DNA from: Brevibacillus laterosporus
GTDB lineage: Bacteria; Bacillota; Bacilli; Brevibacillales; Brevibacillaceae
Assembly: GCA_007833815.1 (NCBI GenBank)
Contig: CP033464.1
Span: 616,501 to 680,500 of the forward strand
DNA: 64,000 nt
Reading direction: 5' to 3'
The translations under genes and the position numbers were made by a program. A model generated the notes under the pieces. That model made no database searches, was not told where the DNA came from, and was given only the letters and a program-made list of their open reading frames with translations. Of the stretch, positions 30,504 through 40,160 are shown one piece after another. Each line of letters starts with the position of its first letter. The stretch's first letter is position 1.

Positions 30504-33500
30504 TTACATATTACGTCGATACTGTCCGCCTACTTCATACAAAGCAGTAGTGATTTGACCAAGGGAAGCTACTTTAACCGCCTCCATCAGTTCTACAAAT
30601 ACATTACCACCGGTTAACGCAGCCTCTTGCAACTTCTTCAAAGCTCCAGGAATTTGTTGCGCATGTCTTTGTTGGAAAGCACGCACATTATCGATCTGTT
30701 GTTGCTTTTCTTCTTCTGTTGCCCTTGCCAATTCAATTTCATAGTCATCTTCAGAAGCATTTGGATTTAAGAAAGTGTTAACCCCGATGATCGGTAAATC
30801 CCCAGAATGCTTCTTCATTTCATAATACATTGACTCATCCTGAATCTTACCTCGTTGATATTGTGTTTCCATAGCTCCTAGCACTCCACCACGCATACTT
30901 AAACGTTCAAATTCTTGTAATACAGCCTCTTCTACTAGATCAGTCAGCTCTTCAATGATAAAAGCACCCTGTAAGGGGTTCTCATTTTTTGCCAAGCCAA
31001 GTTCTTTATTAATAATCATTTGGATTGCCATTGCTCTACGCACTGAATTCTCAGTAGGTGTCGTGATCGCTTCATCGTAAGCATTGGTGTGCAAGGAATT
31101 ACAGTTATCATGAATAGCAATAAGCGCCTGTAAAGTTGTCCGAATGTCATTAAAATCCATTTCTTGGGCATGAAGAGAGCGTCCTGACGTTTGGATGTGA
31201 TACTTTAATTTTTGGCTACGTTCATTAGCACCATAACGATTTTTCATGGTAATTGCCCAAATCCGACGAGCTACCCGCCCAATTACGGTATATTCAGGAT
31301 CAAGACCATTAGAGAAGAAGAAGGATAAATTATGAGCAAATTCGTCAATTTTCATGCCACGGCTTAAATAATACTCTACGTACGTAAATCCATTTGCAAG
31401 TGTAAATGCTAATTGCGTAATTGGATTAGCCCCGGCCTCTGCTATATGGTAGCCTGAAATAGAAACAGAATAGTAATTACGCACTTTATTTTCAATAAAA
31501 TACGCCTGTATGTCCCCCATCATGCGAAGTGCAAACTCCGTAGAGAAAATGCAGGTGTTTTGTCCCTGATCTTCTTTTAAAATATCAGCTTGAACTGTTC
31601 CCCGTACGTTCGATAAGGTATAGGCTTTAATTTGCGCAAACTCTTCTCCAGACGGTTGGCGTCCTTCTCTCTCTACAAACCTCTCTACCTGCTGTTCAAT
31701 GGCCGTATTTAAAAACATAGCTAAAATCATTGGCGCAGGCCCATTTATCGTCATGGAAACAGAAGTGGACGGTGCACAAAGATCAAAGCCCGCATATAGC
31801 TTTTTCATATCATCCAGCGTACATATGCTAACCCCGCTGGTCCCGATTTTTCCATAGATGTCTGGTCGTTCATGAGGATCTTGACCATATAGGGTCACAC
31901 TATCAAACGCAGTGCTTAGTCGTTTTGCATCGTCATTTTTAGATAGAAAGTGGAATCGTTTGTTAGTACGTTCTGGCGATCCTTCGCCTGCAAATTGACG
32001 GCGTGGATCTTCCCCTTCCCTTTTAAAAGGAAAGACGCCAGCAGTAAACGGAAACTCTCCTGGTACATTCTCTCTCATAGACCACGATAGTAGATCGCCC
32101 CAGTCATGGAAGGTTGGGGTGCTAATTTTAGGAATCCGGGTTCCAGAAAGTGAGGTTGAAAATAGTTGTGTGACTAATTCTTTATCTCGAATTTTAGTAA
32201 CGAACTGATCCTGTTTATACAAGTTTTTTTGTTTTGGCCAATTTTCCAACCATTTTTTCGATTCAGGATGTAGTTTCTCTTCAAATAACCTAATTTGAGA
32301 AGCTAATTGAGCAAGCACTGCTTCGTCTGCGCCCTGCTCTGTTAAAATTTTGCAAGCTCCGTTTAATTGATACAGTTTGCGCGCATAGCCTGCCTGTTCT
32401 TCACTATACTTGCGATAATTACGAACCGTATTGGCTATGTCTTGTAGATACGTAATTTGTTCAGACGGAATGAGTGGTGGTTTATGAGCTAAGATCGGTG
32501 TTGGGTCTAACTGTTCAACCTCCCAACCAAGCTGCTTTTTCTGAACGACCGCTCGCATTAAGGCCGCAAAAAGAGCATTGGTACCTGGATCGTTAAATTG
32601 GCTAGCAATCGTACCATAGATCGGTAGCTTCTCATCTTCCCATTCAAATAATTGATGATTACGACGATATTGTTTTCGTACTTCACGTAAAGCGTCCTCT
32701 GAACCTTTTCGCTCAAATTTATTAATGGAAACCAAATCGGCAAAATCAAGCATATCAATCTTTTCTAATTGAGTAGGGGCACCATATTCACTTGTCATCA
32801 CATACAGCGACAAATCACAAAGCTCACTGATGCGAGCATCCCCTTGTCCAATCCCGCTTGTTTCCACGATGACTAAATCAAAGCAAGCAGACTTAGCTAC
32901 CTGGATCGCATCTTGCAGTGCCAGAGACAGCTCTGATCCGGATTGTCTAGTCGCCAAACTACGCATATAAACGCGGGGCGTATTATTTGCGTTCATTCGA
33001 ATACGGTCACCTAACAGAGCACCACCTGTTTTTTGTTTAGATGGATCTATAGACAGAATGGCAATTGTCTTTTCAGGATACGTATACAAAAAACGACGGA
33101 CTAATTCATCTGTTAACGAGCTTTTACCTGCTCCACCCGTACCGGTAATACCCACGACAGGTACATCATCAGTAAGATTAGCTAGCGTTTCTCTAACTTG
33201 AGTAAACCATTTTTTATCGGCTACATCATACTCTGCCAATGTAATTAAACGAGCAACCGCTTGATCATTCTTCTCCTGTAACAGATCAATTTCCTTTTGT
33301 AGGGAAGTTACTGTCGGAAAGTCACATTCTCGAATCATCGTGTTAATCATGCCTTGAAGCCCTAGCTCTCTGCCATCATCTGGTGAAAAGAGCTTGGATA
33401 CACCATACTCCTCTAGCTCACGAATTTCTCGAGGTACGATTACGCCACCTCCTCCGCCATATAAACGAATATGACTGGCACCGCGTTCTCGTAGCAAATC

Positions 33501-33749
33501 GATCATATATTTAAAAAACTCTACATGCCCACCTTGGTAGGAGCTGATGGCAATTCCCTGCACATCTTCCTGAATGGCAGCATCAATAATCTCTATGACA
33601 GAGCGGTTGTGACCTAGATGAATCACTTCCGCTCCAGAAGATTGCAAAATTCGACGCATAATATTTATGGAAGCATCATGCCCGTCATAGAGACTTGCTG
33701 CTGTTACAAAACGAACTTTATTGGTCGGACGATAGACTTCTGTTTTCAC
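30504..33749 (-). CDS. icmF: Fused isobutyryl-CoA mutase IcmF (B12-dependent, with G-protein domain)
   Basis: The 1081-residue protein joins three parts. An N-terminal cobalamin-binding domain carries DGHDAS (residues 22-27). A central MeaB-like GTPase has the P-loop GTGGAGKS (203-210). The C-terminal acyl-CoA mutase barrel spans about 500-1081. The substrate loop reads [20 protein letters not shown], with Phe rather than the Tyr of methylmalonyl-CoA mutase, which fits isobutyryl-CoA/butyryl-CoA interconversion. The GTG at 33749 has GGGGAGG at eight bases. It follows a TetR gene and lies next to butyryl-CoA oxidation genes, which supports the role. Confidence 0.93.
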   Translation of the reverse strand: MKTEVYRPTNKVRFVTAASLYDGHDASINIMRRILQSSGAEVIHLGHNRSVIEIIDAAIQEDVQGIAISSYQGGHVEFFKYMIDLLRERGASHIRLYGGGGGVIVPREIRELEEYGVSKLFSPDDGRELGLQGMINTMIRECDFPTVTSLQKEIDLLQEKNDQAVARLITLAEYDVADKKWFTQVRETLANLTDDVPVVGITGTGGAGKSSLTDELVRRFLYTYPEKTIAILSIDPSKQKTGGALLGDRIRMNANNTPRVYMRSLATRQSGSELSLALQDAIQVAKSACFDLVIVETSGIGQGDARISELCDLSLYVMTSEYGAPTQLEKIDMLDFADLVSINKFERKGSEDALREVRKQYRRNHQLFEWEDEKLPIYGTIASQFNDPGTNALFAALMRAVVQKKQLGWEVEQLDPTPILAHKPPLIPSEQITYLQDIANTVRNYRKYSEEQAGYARKLYQLNGACKILTEQGADEAVLAQLASQIRLFEEKLHPESKKWLENWPKQKNLYKQDQFVTKIRDKELVTQLFSTSLSGTRIPKISTPTFHDWGDLLSWSMRENVPGEFPFTAGVFPFKREGEDPRRQFAGEGSPERTNKRFHFLSKNDDAKRLSTAFDSVTLYGQDPHERPDIYGKIGTSGVSICTLDDMKKLYAGFDLCAPSTSVSMTINGPAPMILAMFLNTAIEQQVERFVEREGRQPSGEEFAQIKAYTLSNVRGTVQADILKEDQGQNTCIFSTEFALRMMGDIQAYFIENKVRNYYSVSISGYHIAEAGANPITQLAFTLANGFTYVEYYLSRGMKIDEFAHNLSFFFSNGLDPEYTVIGRVARRIWAITMKNRYGANERSQKLKYHIQTSGRSLHAQEMDFNDIRTTLQALIAIHDNCNSLHTNAYDEAITTPTENSVRRAMAIQMIINKELGLAKNENPLQGAFIIEELTDLVEEAVLQEFERLSMRGGVLGAMETQYQRGKIQDESMYYEMKKHSGDLPIIGVNTFLNPNASEDDYEIELARATEEEKQQQIDNVRAFQQRHAQQIPGALKKLQEAALTGGNVFVELMEAVKVASLGQITTALYEVGGQYRRNM

Positions 33750-33781
33750 CTTGTCAGCCTCCCCTTATCTATGGGATGGCT

Positions 33782-34414
33782 CTATTCGTCTCCGCTGATA
33801 TCCCGCAGAAGCAAGTCTGTCTGTCTTTCGATGTACTCCTCAAGGGTATAGCTCCTGCCAAGTGTCCAACGTCGGAACACCCACATTTCTGCTAATACCA
33901 TAATGTTGTTAGCCATTAGCTTCACATAGCGCTCATCAGTACGAATGGAACCATCTTCCATTCCCTTATGCAAAATCTCTTCGAAAATACCTGTAATAGA
34001 ATCTTCTCGACGTAACACATAGGTCATCGCTTCACGCGGCAACGATTTGGTCTCTTGATAGATTAATAACACACGATCATTTACTTGATCCATCACGCGA
34101 ATTAAGCTCTTTAACGCAAGCTTGAGGCTTTTGAGACCAGAACCATTATAGGTAATGGCTTCACGCAGTCTTTCTTCCATTTCATTATGAATAGAGTCAC
34201 AAACCAAATATAAGATATCTTCCTTTGACTCAATGTACTCATATAGCGTTCCAATGCTAAAGCCGGAAGCACGGGCAATTTCCCGCGTGGTTGTTTTATG
34301 GAATCCTTTGTGTATAAAAAGGTCAACGGCTGCCTCAATAATTTGTTCACGCCGTTTTTCGATTAGTTTTGGGTCCTTCACCAAGGAAGGGATTACTTTC
34401 TTACGTTCTTGCAC
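33782..34414 (-). CDS. TetR-family transcriptional regulator
   Basis: The 210-residue protein has an N-terminal TetR helix-turn-helix (TTREIARASGFSIGTLYEYIESKED) and a ligand-binding C-terminal half of the type seen next to acyl-CoA genes. A GTG at 34414 follows AAAGGTGG at eight bases; a GTG at 34426 is an alternative. It is in an operon with icmF (32-base gap) and has its own TTGTAG/TATAAT promoter. It may recognise the TGAnCGACCGCTCr palindrome found at 40053 and 42407; that is inference, and its own promoter lacks that palindrome. It does not look like the ortholog of B. subtilis FadR. Confidence 0.88.
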   Translation of the reverse strand: MQERKKVIPSLVKDPKLIEKRREQIIEAAVDLFIHKGFHKTTTREIARASGFSIGTLYEYIESKEDILYLVCDSIHNEMEERLREAITYNGSGLKSLKLALKSLIRVMDQVNDRVLLIYQETKSLPREAMTYVLRREDSITGIFEEILHKGMEDGSIRTDERYVKLMANNIMVLAEMWVFRRWTLGRSYTLEEYIERQTDLLLRDISGDE

Positions 34415-34464
34415 CGAATAAGCCACCTTTCACCAATTTGACTAAGCGTCTCTGGTTTCTCCCC

Positions 34465-34493
34465 ATTATACTAATCCACAAATTATGCTACAA
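34465..34493 (-). promoter_or_regulatory. Sigma-A promoter of the TetR-icmF unit
   Basis: TTGTAG (34493-34488) and TATAAT (34470-34465) are separated by 17 bases on the minus strand, about 50 bases before the TetR start. Confidence 0.7.
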
Positions 34494-34546
34494 TCCTATT
34501 TTTTCAGCTAATCGTGCCAGACTTGTAACAAAAAGTGACCCATGAG

Positions 34547-35488
34547 CTATCGTTGTAAAAAAATACGTACCATTTTTTCTGCTGCGTGATAAGGATCTAC
34601 CTGTCTGTTGGCTACCTCATATAGCTCATTAGCAAACACACCTTCTTTAATTCCTTGCATCATGACGCGATAAAGATTTTGATTAACTAACTCCATCACT
34701 TCTTCGTGCAAGTGATAAGATCTGCGCCTCTCTCCTTCGCCCGATTCAGCTAGAAATGCCCTATGTGTATTGATAGCTTGCCACAAATCAGTTATACCAA
34801 CTCGGTCCGTTGCAATTGTGCGTACAAGAGGAGGCTGCCAGCTTGCATCATGCTTGACGATCTCTATCATCTGTTCAATCTCTGTCAGTAGTTTATCCAG
34901 ACCAGGTAAATCTGCTTTGTTAATGACAAATAGATCAGCAATCTCCATAATGCCAGCCTTAAATGCCTGAACAGTGTCTCCACTTCCCGGATTTAGCACA
35001 ACAGCGACTGTATCAGCAATTTTCATAATGTCTAATTCAGATTGCCCAACCCCTACCGTTTCAATAATAATGACTTGGCAACCATAGGCATCCAGAACAC
35101 GTACTGCTTCCTTCGTATTTCGAGACAGCCCACCTAAATTTCCCCGCGTGCCCATACTTCTTATAAAGACGCCTCGGTCAGGGGCATGGTGTTGCATACG
35201 AATGCGATCCCCTAGCAAGGCACCACCAGTGAATGGACTAGTGGGATCTACCGCAACGACCCCCACTGATATCTGTTGTGAACGCAAATAAGTGATTAAT
35301 GCATCTACTAGTGAACTCTTACCTGCTCCTGGCGAACCAGTTAAACCAATCAATCTTGCTTTACCAGTATGCGGGAAAATTTCTCGTAACACTTGCCCCT
35401 TTTCAGGAAAACCATCTTCAATCCAGGTAATCGCTCTGGCAGCCGCGCGAACATCTCCTGCCAGTATTCGCTTGGTTATCGGATGCAC
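34547..35488 (-). CDS. meaB: MeaB/ArgK family GTPase chaperone
   Basis: The 313-residue P-loop GTPase (GSPGAGKSS at 51-59, ETVGVGQSE switch II, NKADLPG base-specificity motif) belongs to the MeaB family, which protects and reloads B12-dependent acyl-CoA mutases. A GTG at 35488 follows AGGGAG at about nine bases. It lies 13 bases after the acyl-CoA dehydrogenase gene. IcmF already has its own fused G domain, and no separate methylmalonyl-CoA mutase gene is in the window, so its client is not evident. Confidence 0.92.
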   Translation of the reverse strand: MHPITKRILAGDVRAAARAITWIEDGFPEKGQVLREIFPHTGKARLIGLTGSPGAGKSSLVDALITYLRSQQISVGVVAVDPTSPFTGGALLGDRIRMQHHAPDRGVFIRSMGTRGNLGGLSRNTKEAVRVLDAYGCQVIIIETVGVGQSELDIMKIADTVAVVLNPGSGDTVQAFKAGIMEIADLFVINKADLPGLDKLLTEIEQMIEIVKHDASWQPPLVRTIATDRVGITDLWQAINTHRAFLAESGEGERRRSYHLHEEVMELVNQNLYRVMMQGIKEGVFANELYEVANRQVDPYHAAEKMVRIFLQR

Positions 35489-35501
35489 GTAGGTCAGCTC
35501 C

Positions 35502-36644
35502 CTACTCTTTTAACAGCAGATTGCTGATAACCACGCGCTGTATTTCATTGGTTCCTTCATAAATCTGCGTAATTTTAGCATCACGCATGAATCTTTCTAC
35601 TGGATACTCGCGCGTATAGCCATATCCTCCAAACACTTGCACAGCTTCTGTCGTTACTTGCATCGCAATGTCTCCAGCAAACACTTTAGACATGGCTGAT
35701 GCTTTCCCATATGGCAAGCCTTTATCTTCCAACCAAGCTGCTTGATACGTTAACAATCTTGCTGCTTCGATTTGGGTAGCCATATCTGCCAGCTTGAACT
35801 GAATGGCTTGCAACGCTGCAATGGGTTTCCCGAACTGAATACGTTCTTTTGCATAACCTAAAGCATGTTCAAAAGCACCTTGAGCAATTCCAAGAGCTTG
35901 AGCGGCAATTCCGTTTCGTCCACCATCTAGTGTCATCATGGCGATTTTGAAGCCTTGCCCTTCTTCTCCCAGACGATTCGCTACCGGTACACGTACGTCC
36001 TCCATAATGACTTCTAGTGTGAGGGAGGAACGAATCCCTAATTTTTTCTCCTTTTTACCCATAGAGAACCCTGGCATGCCTTTTTCCACAATGAATGCTG
36101 TGACGCCTTTGTGCTTTAGATCAGGATTCGTCACCGCAAAGACCAGATAAATCTCTGCTTCGCCTGCATTCGTGATAAAAATTTTGTTGCCATTGAGTAC
36201 ATAATGATCACCATCTCGAACAGCAGTTGTTCGCATTCCTGCTGAATCAGAGCCAGACCCTGCTTCTGTCAAACAGTACGCACCCATTTTCTTACCTTCT
36301 GCAAGTGGACGTAGGAATGTTTGCTTTTGCTCTTCTGTACCAAATTTATGAATCGGCCAGCTTGCTAAGGAGACGTGCGCAGACAAGGTTACACCGATCG
36401 ATGCATCTACTCTAGACAGCTCTTCCACAGCAATCACATAACTGAGGTAGTCAGCTCCTGCTCCACCATATTTCTCGTCCCATGGGATACCTGTAAGACC
36501 TAGCTCAGCCATCTGTTCAAAAATAGAACGATCAAATCGCTCTTCTTCATCGCGTTCTGCAGCAGTCGGGGCTACTTGATCCTCAGCGAATTCTCTAATC
36601 ATTTTACGTAACATTTCCTGTTCTTCATTTAGACGAAAGTCCAT
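35502..36644 (-). CDS. Acyl-CoA dehydrogenase (short/branched-chain type)
   Basis: The 380-residue FAD enzyme oxidises acyl-CoA to enoyl-CoA. The catalytic base is Glu363 in [12 protein letters not shown] and substrate motifs are typical: [20 protein letters not shown] and [28 protein letters not shown]. The start at 36644 (MDFRLNEEQ) gives the usual length; a GTG at 36653 lies on the ribosome binding site. It is about 60% like its neighbour by eye, so the pair looks like an ancient duplication with different acyl chain preferences. Confidence 0.94.
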   Translation of the reverse strand: MDFRLNEEQEMLRKMIREFAEDQVAPTAAERDEEERFDRSIFEQMAELGLTGIPWDEKYGGAGADYLSYVIAVEELSRVDASIGVTLSAHVSLASWPIHKFGTEEQKQTFLRPLAEGKKMGAYCLTEAGSGSDSAGMRTTAVRDGDHYVLNGNKIFITNAGEAEIYLVFAVTNPDLKHKGVTAFIVEKGMPGFSMGKKEKKLGIRSSLTLEVIMEDVRVPVANRLGEEGQGFKIAMMTLDGGRNGIAAQALGIAQGAFEHALGYAKERIQFGKPIAALQAIQFKLADMATQIEAARLLTYQAAWLEDKGLPYGKASAMSKVFAGDIAMQVTTEAVQVFGGYGYTREYPVERFMRDAKITQIYEGTNEIQRVVISNLLLKE

Positions 36645-36673
36645 TTTCTCCACACTCCCTGCATGTTGTTGTT

Positions 36674-37816
36674 CTATTTAGTAAGCAAATGCTTAGAAAT
36701 GACCAGTTGTTGAATTTCTGTTGTTCCTTCATAAATTTGCGTAATTTTAGCGTCTCGGAACAAACGCTCTACAGGATATTCCCTTGTGTAGCCATATCCT
36801 CCAAAAATCTGTACCGCCTCGATTGCTGCCTTCATGGCAACATCAGAGGCAAACTTTTTAGCAATAGATGCTTCCAACCCACATGATAAACCTTCCTGGC
36901 GTAGGGATGCTGCGTGATACACGAGTAATCGAGCTGCTTCCACTTGAGTAGCCATATCTGCCAGTTTAAAAGCCACTGCTTGCTGATTTCCGATTGAAGC
37001 ACCAAATTGCTTACGTTCTTTCGCATATTGTACTGAATATTCCAACGCAGCTTCGGCTATGCCCAGTGCTTGAGCTGCAATACCGATCCGACCTACATCT
37101 AGATTAGACAGGGCGATACCAAAGCCTTTTCCTTCCTCGCCTAGCAGATTTTCTATAGGAACCATTGCATTCTCAAAAATGAGCTCCGTTGTATTAGAAC
37201 CATGAAGTCCCATCTTCTTTTCTTTTTTTCCAACCGTAAAGCCATGTGTACTTTTTTCTACAATAAAAGCAGAAATTCCATGGGTTCCTTTTGTAGCGTC
37301 CGTCACGGCAAATGTTACGTACGTATCCGCTTCACCACCATTGGTAATAAAAATTTTGCTACCATTTAATACATAATGATCACCCTGGCGTACAGCAGAA
37401 GTACGAATACGCGCTGCATCGGAACCTGCTTGGGGCTCTGTCAAAGCAAAAGCCCCCAGATATTCTCCACTTGCCAACTTCGGGATATATTTTTGCTTTT
37501 GCCCTTCATTTCCATAGTACAAAATGGGGGTGGTACCGACAGATGTGTGAACTGATAAGATTACTCCTAGTGTGGCGCTTACCTTGGAAATTTCATTTAT
37601 CGCAATCACATAAGAAATAAAATCCGAATCAGAACCACCCCATTTTTCCGGAATCGGAATTCCCATTAGACCCAGCTCAGCCATTTTAGCAATCAGTGGA
37701 CGGGGGAATTCTTCTGTTTCTTCCATATGGGCAACAAATGGCGCAATTTCTTTTTTGGCAAAATCACTTACCATTTTTTGCATCATTTTCTGTTCCTCTG
37801 TAAAGTGAAGCTCCAT
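36674..37816 (-). CDS. Acyl-CoA dehydrogenase (second paralogue)
   Basis: The 380-residue flavoenzyme is organised like its neighbour. Glu363 in IYEGTTEIQ is the catalytic base, and [11 protein letters not shown] and [10 protein letters not shown] are the FAD-contacting segments. The ATG at 37816 follows GAGGAAGGA at eight bases. It lies 29 bases before the next dehydrogenase and about 70 bases after hbd. Butyryl-CoA is a plausible substrate given the adjacent hydroxybutyryl-CoA dehydrogenase. Electrons would leave through ETF and FadF. Confidence 0.94.
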   Translation of the reverse strand: MELHFTEEQKMMQKMVSDFAKKEIAPFVAHMEETEEFPRPLIAKMAELGLMGIPIPEKWGGSDSDFISYVIAINEISKVSATLGVILSVHTSVGTTPILYYGNEGQKQKYIPKLASGEYLGAFALTEPQAGSDAARIRTSAVRQGDHYVLNGSKIFITNGGEADTYVTFAVTDATKGTHGISAFIVEKSTHGFTVGKKEKKMGLHGSNTTELIFENAMVPIENLLGEEGKGFGIALSNLDVGRIGIAAQALGIAEAALEYSVQYAKERKQFGASIGNQQAVAFKLADMATQVEAARLLVYHAASLRQEGLSCGLEASIAKKFASDVAMKAAIEAVQIFGGYGYTREYPVERLFRDAKITQIYEGTTEIQQLVISKHLLTK

Positions 37817-37884
37817 AGTCAAAATCCTTCCTCTTTGCAATTTTCTAGTTGCCACTACTTATATGGCGCTCCATGTACCACCAA

Positions 37885-38736
37885 TTAGGAATACACATAA
37901 AACCCTCTTCCTGATTTGCGACCTAGCCAGCCAGCTTTCACATATTGGCGTAATAATGGACAAGGGCGATATTTGGAATCCCCAAATCCTTCATAGAGTA
38001 CTTCCATAATGTAGAGGCATGTATCCAGTCCAATAAAATCGGCTAACGTAATAGGTCCCATCGGATGATTCATACCTAGCTTCATAATGTCATCCACTGC
38101 TTCAGGAGTAGCGACCCCTTCATATACACAGTAGATTGCTTCGTTAATCATTGGCATTAATACACGATTTGAGATAAAACCTGGGAAGTCTTTACAGCTA
38201 ACTGGTATTTTATCCAGTCGTTTAGCCAATTCTTCGATGGTTTGATAGACCTCATCAGATGTTTGTAAGCCACGAATCATTTCCACTAGTTTCATCACAG
38301 GCACAGGGTTCATAAAATGCATGCCGATAACCTGTTCTGGACGTTTTGTGACCGCTGCAATTTCTGTAATGGGTAGTGAGGAGGTGTTACTTGCTAGGAT
38401 GGTATGTGGTAGACAAATTTCATCTAATTTTTTAAAGATTTCGGTTTTTGCTTGCATATTCTCAACCACTGCTTCAATAACCACATCCGCAGCCTTAGCA
38501 CTTGTAAGCTCTGTTGTGGTAGTAATACGGGTGAGAATTTTGCCTTTTGTTTCTTCTGTCAGCTTGCCTTTATCAACTTGCCTGTTTAAATTTTTATTGA
38601 TGATGCCCAGACCTCTTTCGATAAAAGAGGTTGCCTGGTCATGTAAGATCACCTGAAATCCAGCATGTGCCGCCACCTGAGCAATACCGCTCCCCATTTG
38701 TCCTGCGCCTATGACCATAATTGTTTGAATGCTCAT
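37885..38736 (-). CDS. 3-hydroxybutyryl-CoA dehydrogenase
   Basis: The 283-residue NAD(P)-dependent enzyme starts with the Rossmann motif [16 protein letters not shown]. It has the [13 protein letters not shown] substrate segment and the [15 protein letters not shown] segment of the family (Hbd/MmgB). It oxidises 3-hydroxybutyryl-CoA to acetoacetyl-CoA, the substrate of the next gene's thiolase. GGAG precedes the ATG. An enoyl-CoA hydratase, needed between the dehydrogenase and this step, is not in the window. Confidence 0.95.
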   Translation of the reverse strand: MSIQTIMVIGAGQMGSGIAQVAAHAGFQVILHDQATSFIERGLGIINKNLNRQVDKGKLTEETKGKILTRITTTTELTSAKAADVVIEAVVENMQAKTEIFKKLDEICLPHTILASNTSSLPITEIAAVTKRPEQVIGMHFMNPVPVMKLVEMIRGLQTSDEVYQTIEELAKRLDKIPVSCKDFPGFISNRVLMPMINEAIYCVYEGVATPEAVDDIMKLGMNHPMGPITLADFIGLDTCLYIMEVLYEGFGDSKYRPCPLLRQYVKAGWLGRKSGRGFYVYS

Positions 38737-38808
38737 ATACCCTGCTCCTTTTCTGTCAAAAATGATGCAGATTTATTTTCAAATGTACTGTTATTACATA
38801 AGGAGTAG

Positions 38809-40002
38809 TTACATGCCACCGGATGACTCAACACGTAGTAAAATAGCATCCCCCTGAGCGGCTCCACTGCAAATAGCAGCTATTCCTAAGCCTCCACCAC
38901 GTCGTTGTAATTCATGGATAAGAGTTATGATAATCCGCGCACCACTTGCTCCGATCGGATGACCAAGCGCAATCGCACCGCCGTTTACATTAACCTTCTC
39001 CTCATCCCATCCAACGATTTTGCCACTGGTCAGTGTGACAGCGGCGAATGCCTCATTTACTTCAAACAGATCGATTTCATCAAGGCCTATTCCTGTTTTT
39101 TGCAATAGCTTTTGAATAGCGAGTCCAGGTGTAGTCGCAATATAGGGAGCTTCCGCAGCCACTTCCACATGCCCAAGAATCGTTGCCAAAGGTTTGACGC
39201 CTAGCTCCTCAGCTTTTTGTTCAGACATTAGTACAAGAGCTCCCGCCCCATCATTGAGTCCAGGCGCATTTCCTGCTGTAATGGTTCCATCCTTTTTATA
39301 TACCGGGGCTAATGTAGCCAATCCCTCCAGTGTTGTATCTGGGCGTATAGCTTCATCCTCGGTTACGAAAAGCGGCTCCCCTTTTCGTTGCGGAATAGGA
39401 ACGGGAACGATTTCTTCTGTAAAATACCCCACTTCTCGGGCTTTGGTCGCACGTTGTTGACTACGATATGCCCAAGAATCCTGCTCTGTTCGGGTAATGT
39501 CGTATTCTGCGGCTACATTACTACCATGGACTGCCATAGGTACCTGATCAAATGCACAAGTAAGTCCATCATGTAACACTAAATCCTTTACAAGATTATC
39601 GCCCATTCGAAAACCTTGCCTTGCTTGTGGCATTGCATAAGGTGCATTACTCATGCTCTCCATTCCGCCAGCTACAATAATCTCTGCATCCTGACAGCGA
39701 ATGATTTGATCCGCCATGGTCACTGCACGCATGCTTGAAGCACATACCTTATTGATTGTCTCACTGGTTACTTCCCATGGGAGACCCGCTTTTCGTGCGG
39801 CTTGCCTTGATGGAATTTGTCCAGCACCTGCTTGCACGACCATACCCATAATTACCTTATCAACTGTTTGAGGATCGACCTTAGCTCTGATCAGCACTTC
39901 CCTGATTACCAATGATCCTAACTCCACAGCGGACACTTCCTTTAATGCACCATTAAACTTACCAAAAGGCGTCCGAGCTGCCCCAACTACGACTGTATTC
40001 AT
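38809..40002 (-). CDS. Acetyl-CoA C-acyltransferase (thiolase)
   Basis: This is a 397-residue thiolase with Cys87 in [11 protein letters not shown], His348 in [10 protein letters not shown] and Cys378 in [16 protein letters not shown] precedes the ATG. It heads the operon thiolase-hbd-two acyl-CoA dehydrogenases-meaB. The upstream promoter TTGACT/CAAAAT is followed by a palindrome that also occurs upstream of fadF. It resembles the B. subtilis mmgA group; the operon is clearly distinct from the solitary thiolase at 2.6 kb. Confidence 0.94.
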   Translation of the reverse strand: MNTVVVGAARTPFGKFNGALKEVSAVELGSLVIREVLIRAKVDPQTVDKVIMGMVVQAGAGQIPSRQAARKAGLPWEVTSETINKVCASSMRAVTMADQIIRCQDAEIIVAGGMESMSNAPYAMPQARQGFRMGDNLVKDLVLHDGLTCAFDQVPMAVHGSNVAAEYDITRTEQDSWAYRSQQRATKAREVGYFTEEIVPVPIPQRKGEPLFVTEDEAIRPDTTLEGLATLAPVYKKDGTITAGNAPGLNDGAGALVLMSEQKAEELGVKPLATILGHVEVAAEAPYIATTPGLAIQKLLQKTGIGLDEIDLFEVNEAFAAVTLTSGKIVGWDEEKVNVNGGAIALGHPIGASGARIIITLIHELQRRGGGLGIAAICSGAAQGDAILLRVESSGGM

Positions 40003-40052
40003 GCCATTCCTCCTCGTCTACATGCTACATCGTTGAAACAATAAAATCCGAT

Positions 40053-40066
40053 CGAGCGGTCGTTCA
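40053..40066. promoter_or_regulatory. Palindromic operator candidate of the thiolase operon
   Basis: CGAGCGGTCGTTCA (minus strand TGAACGACCGCTCG) lies just downstream of the -10 of the thiolase operon promoter. A near-identical, more perfect copy lies at 42407-42420 upstream of fadF. The position after the -10 suits repression. Confidence 0.6.
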
Positions 40067-40078
40067 TTTTATACTTTT

Positions 40079-40107
40079 ATTTTGCACGTTCTATTCGCAT
40101 TAGTCAA
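40079..40107 (-). promoter_or_regulatory. Promoter of the thiolase-hbd-dehydrogenase operon
   Basis: TTGACT (40107-40102) and CAAAAT (40084-40079) are spaced by 17 bases on the minus strand, about 75 bases before the thiolase ATG. Confidence 0.6.
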
Positions 40108-40119
40108 TTTATTATGATA

Positions 40120-40150
40120 ATAAGCGGCAGTCCATAGACCACCGCTCTCT
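40120..40150 (-). terminator. Probable terminator after fadF
   Basis: On the minus strand AGCGGTGGTC and GACTGCCGCT pair across TATG, followed by TATTATCATAATAAATT. The U-run is broken, so strength is uncertain. Confidence 0.5.
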
Positions 40151-40160
40151 TTGTTAATCT

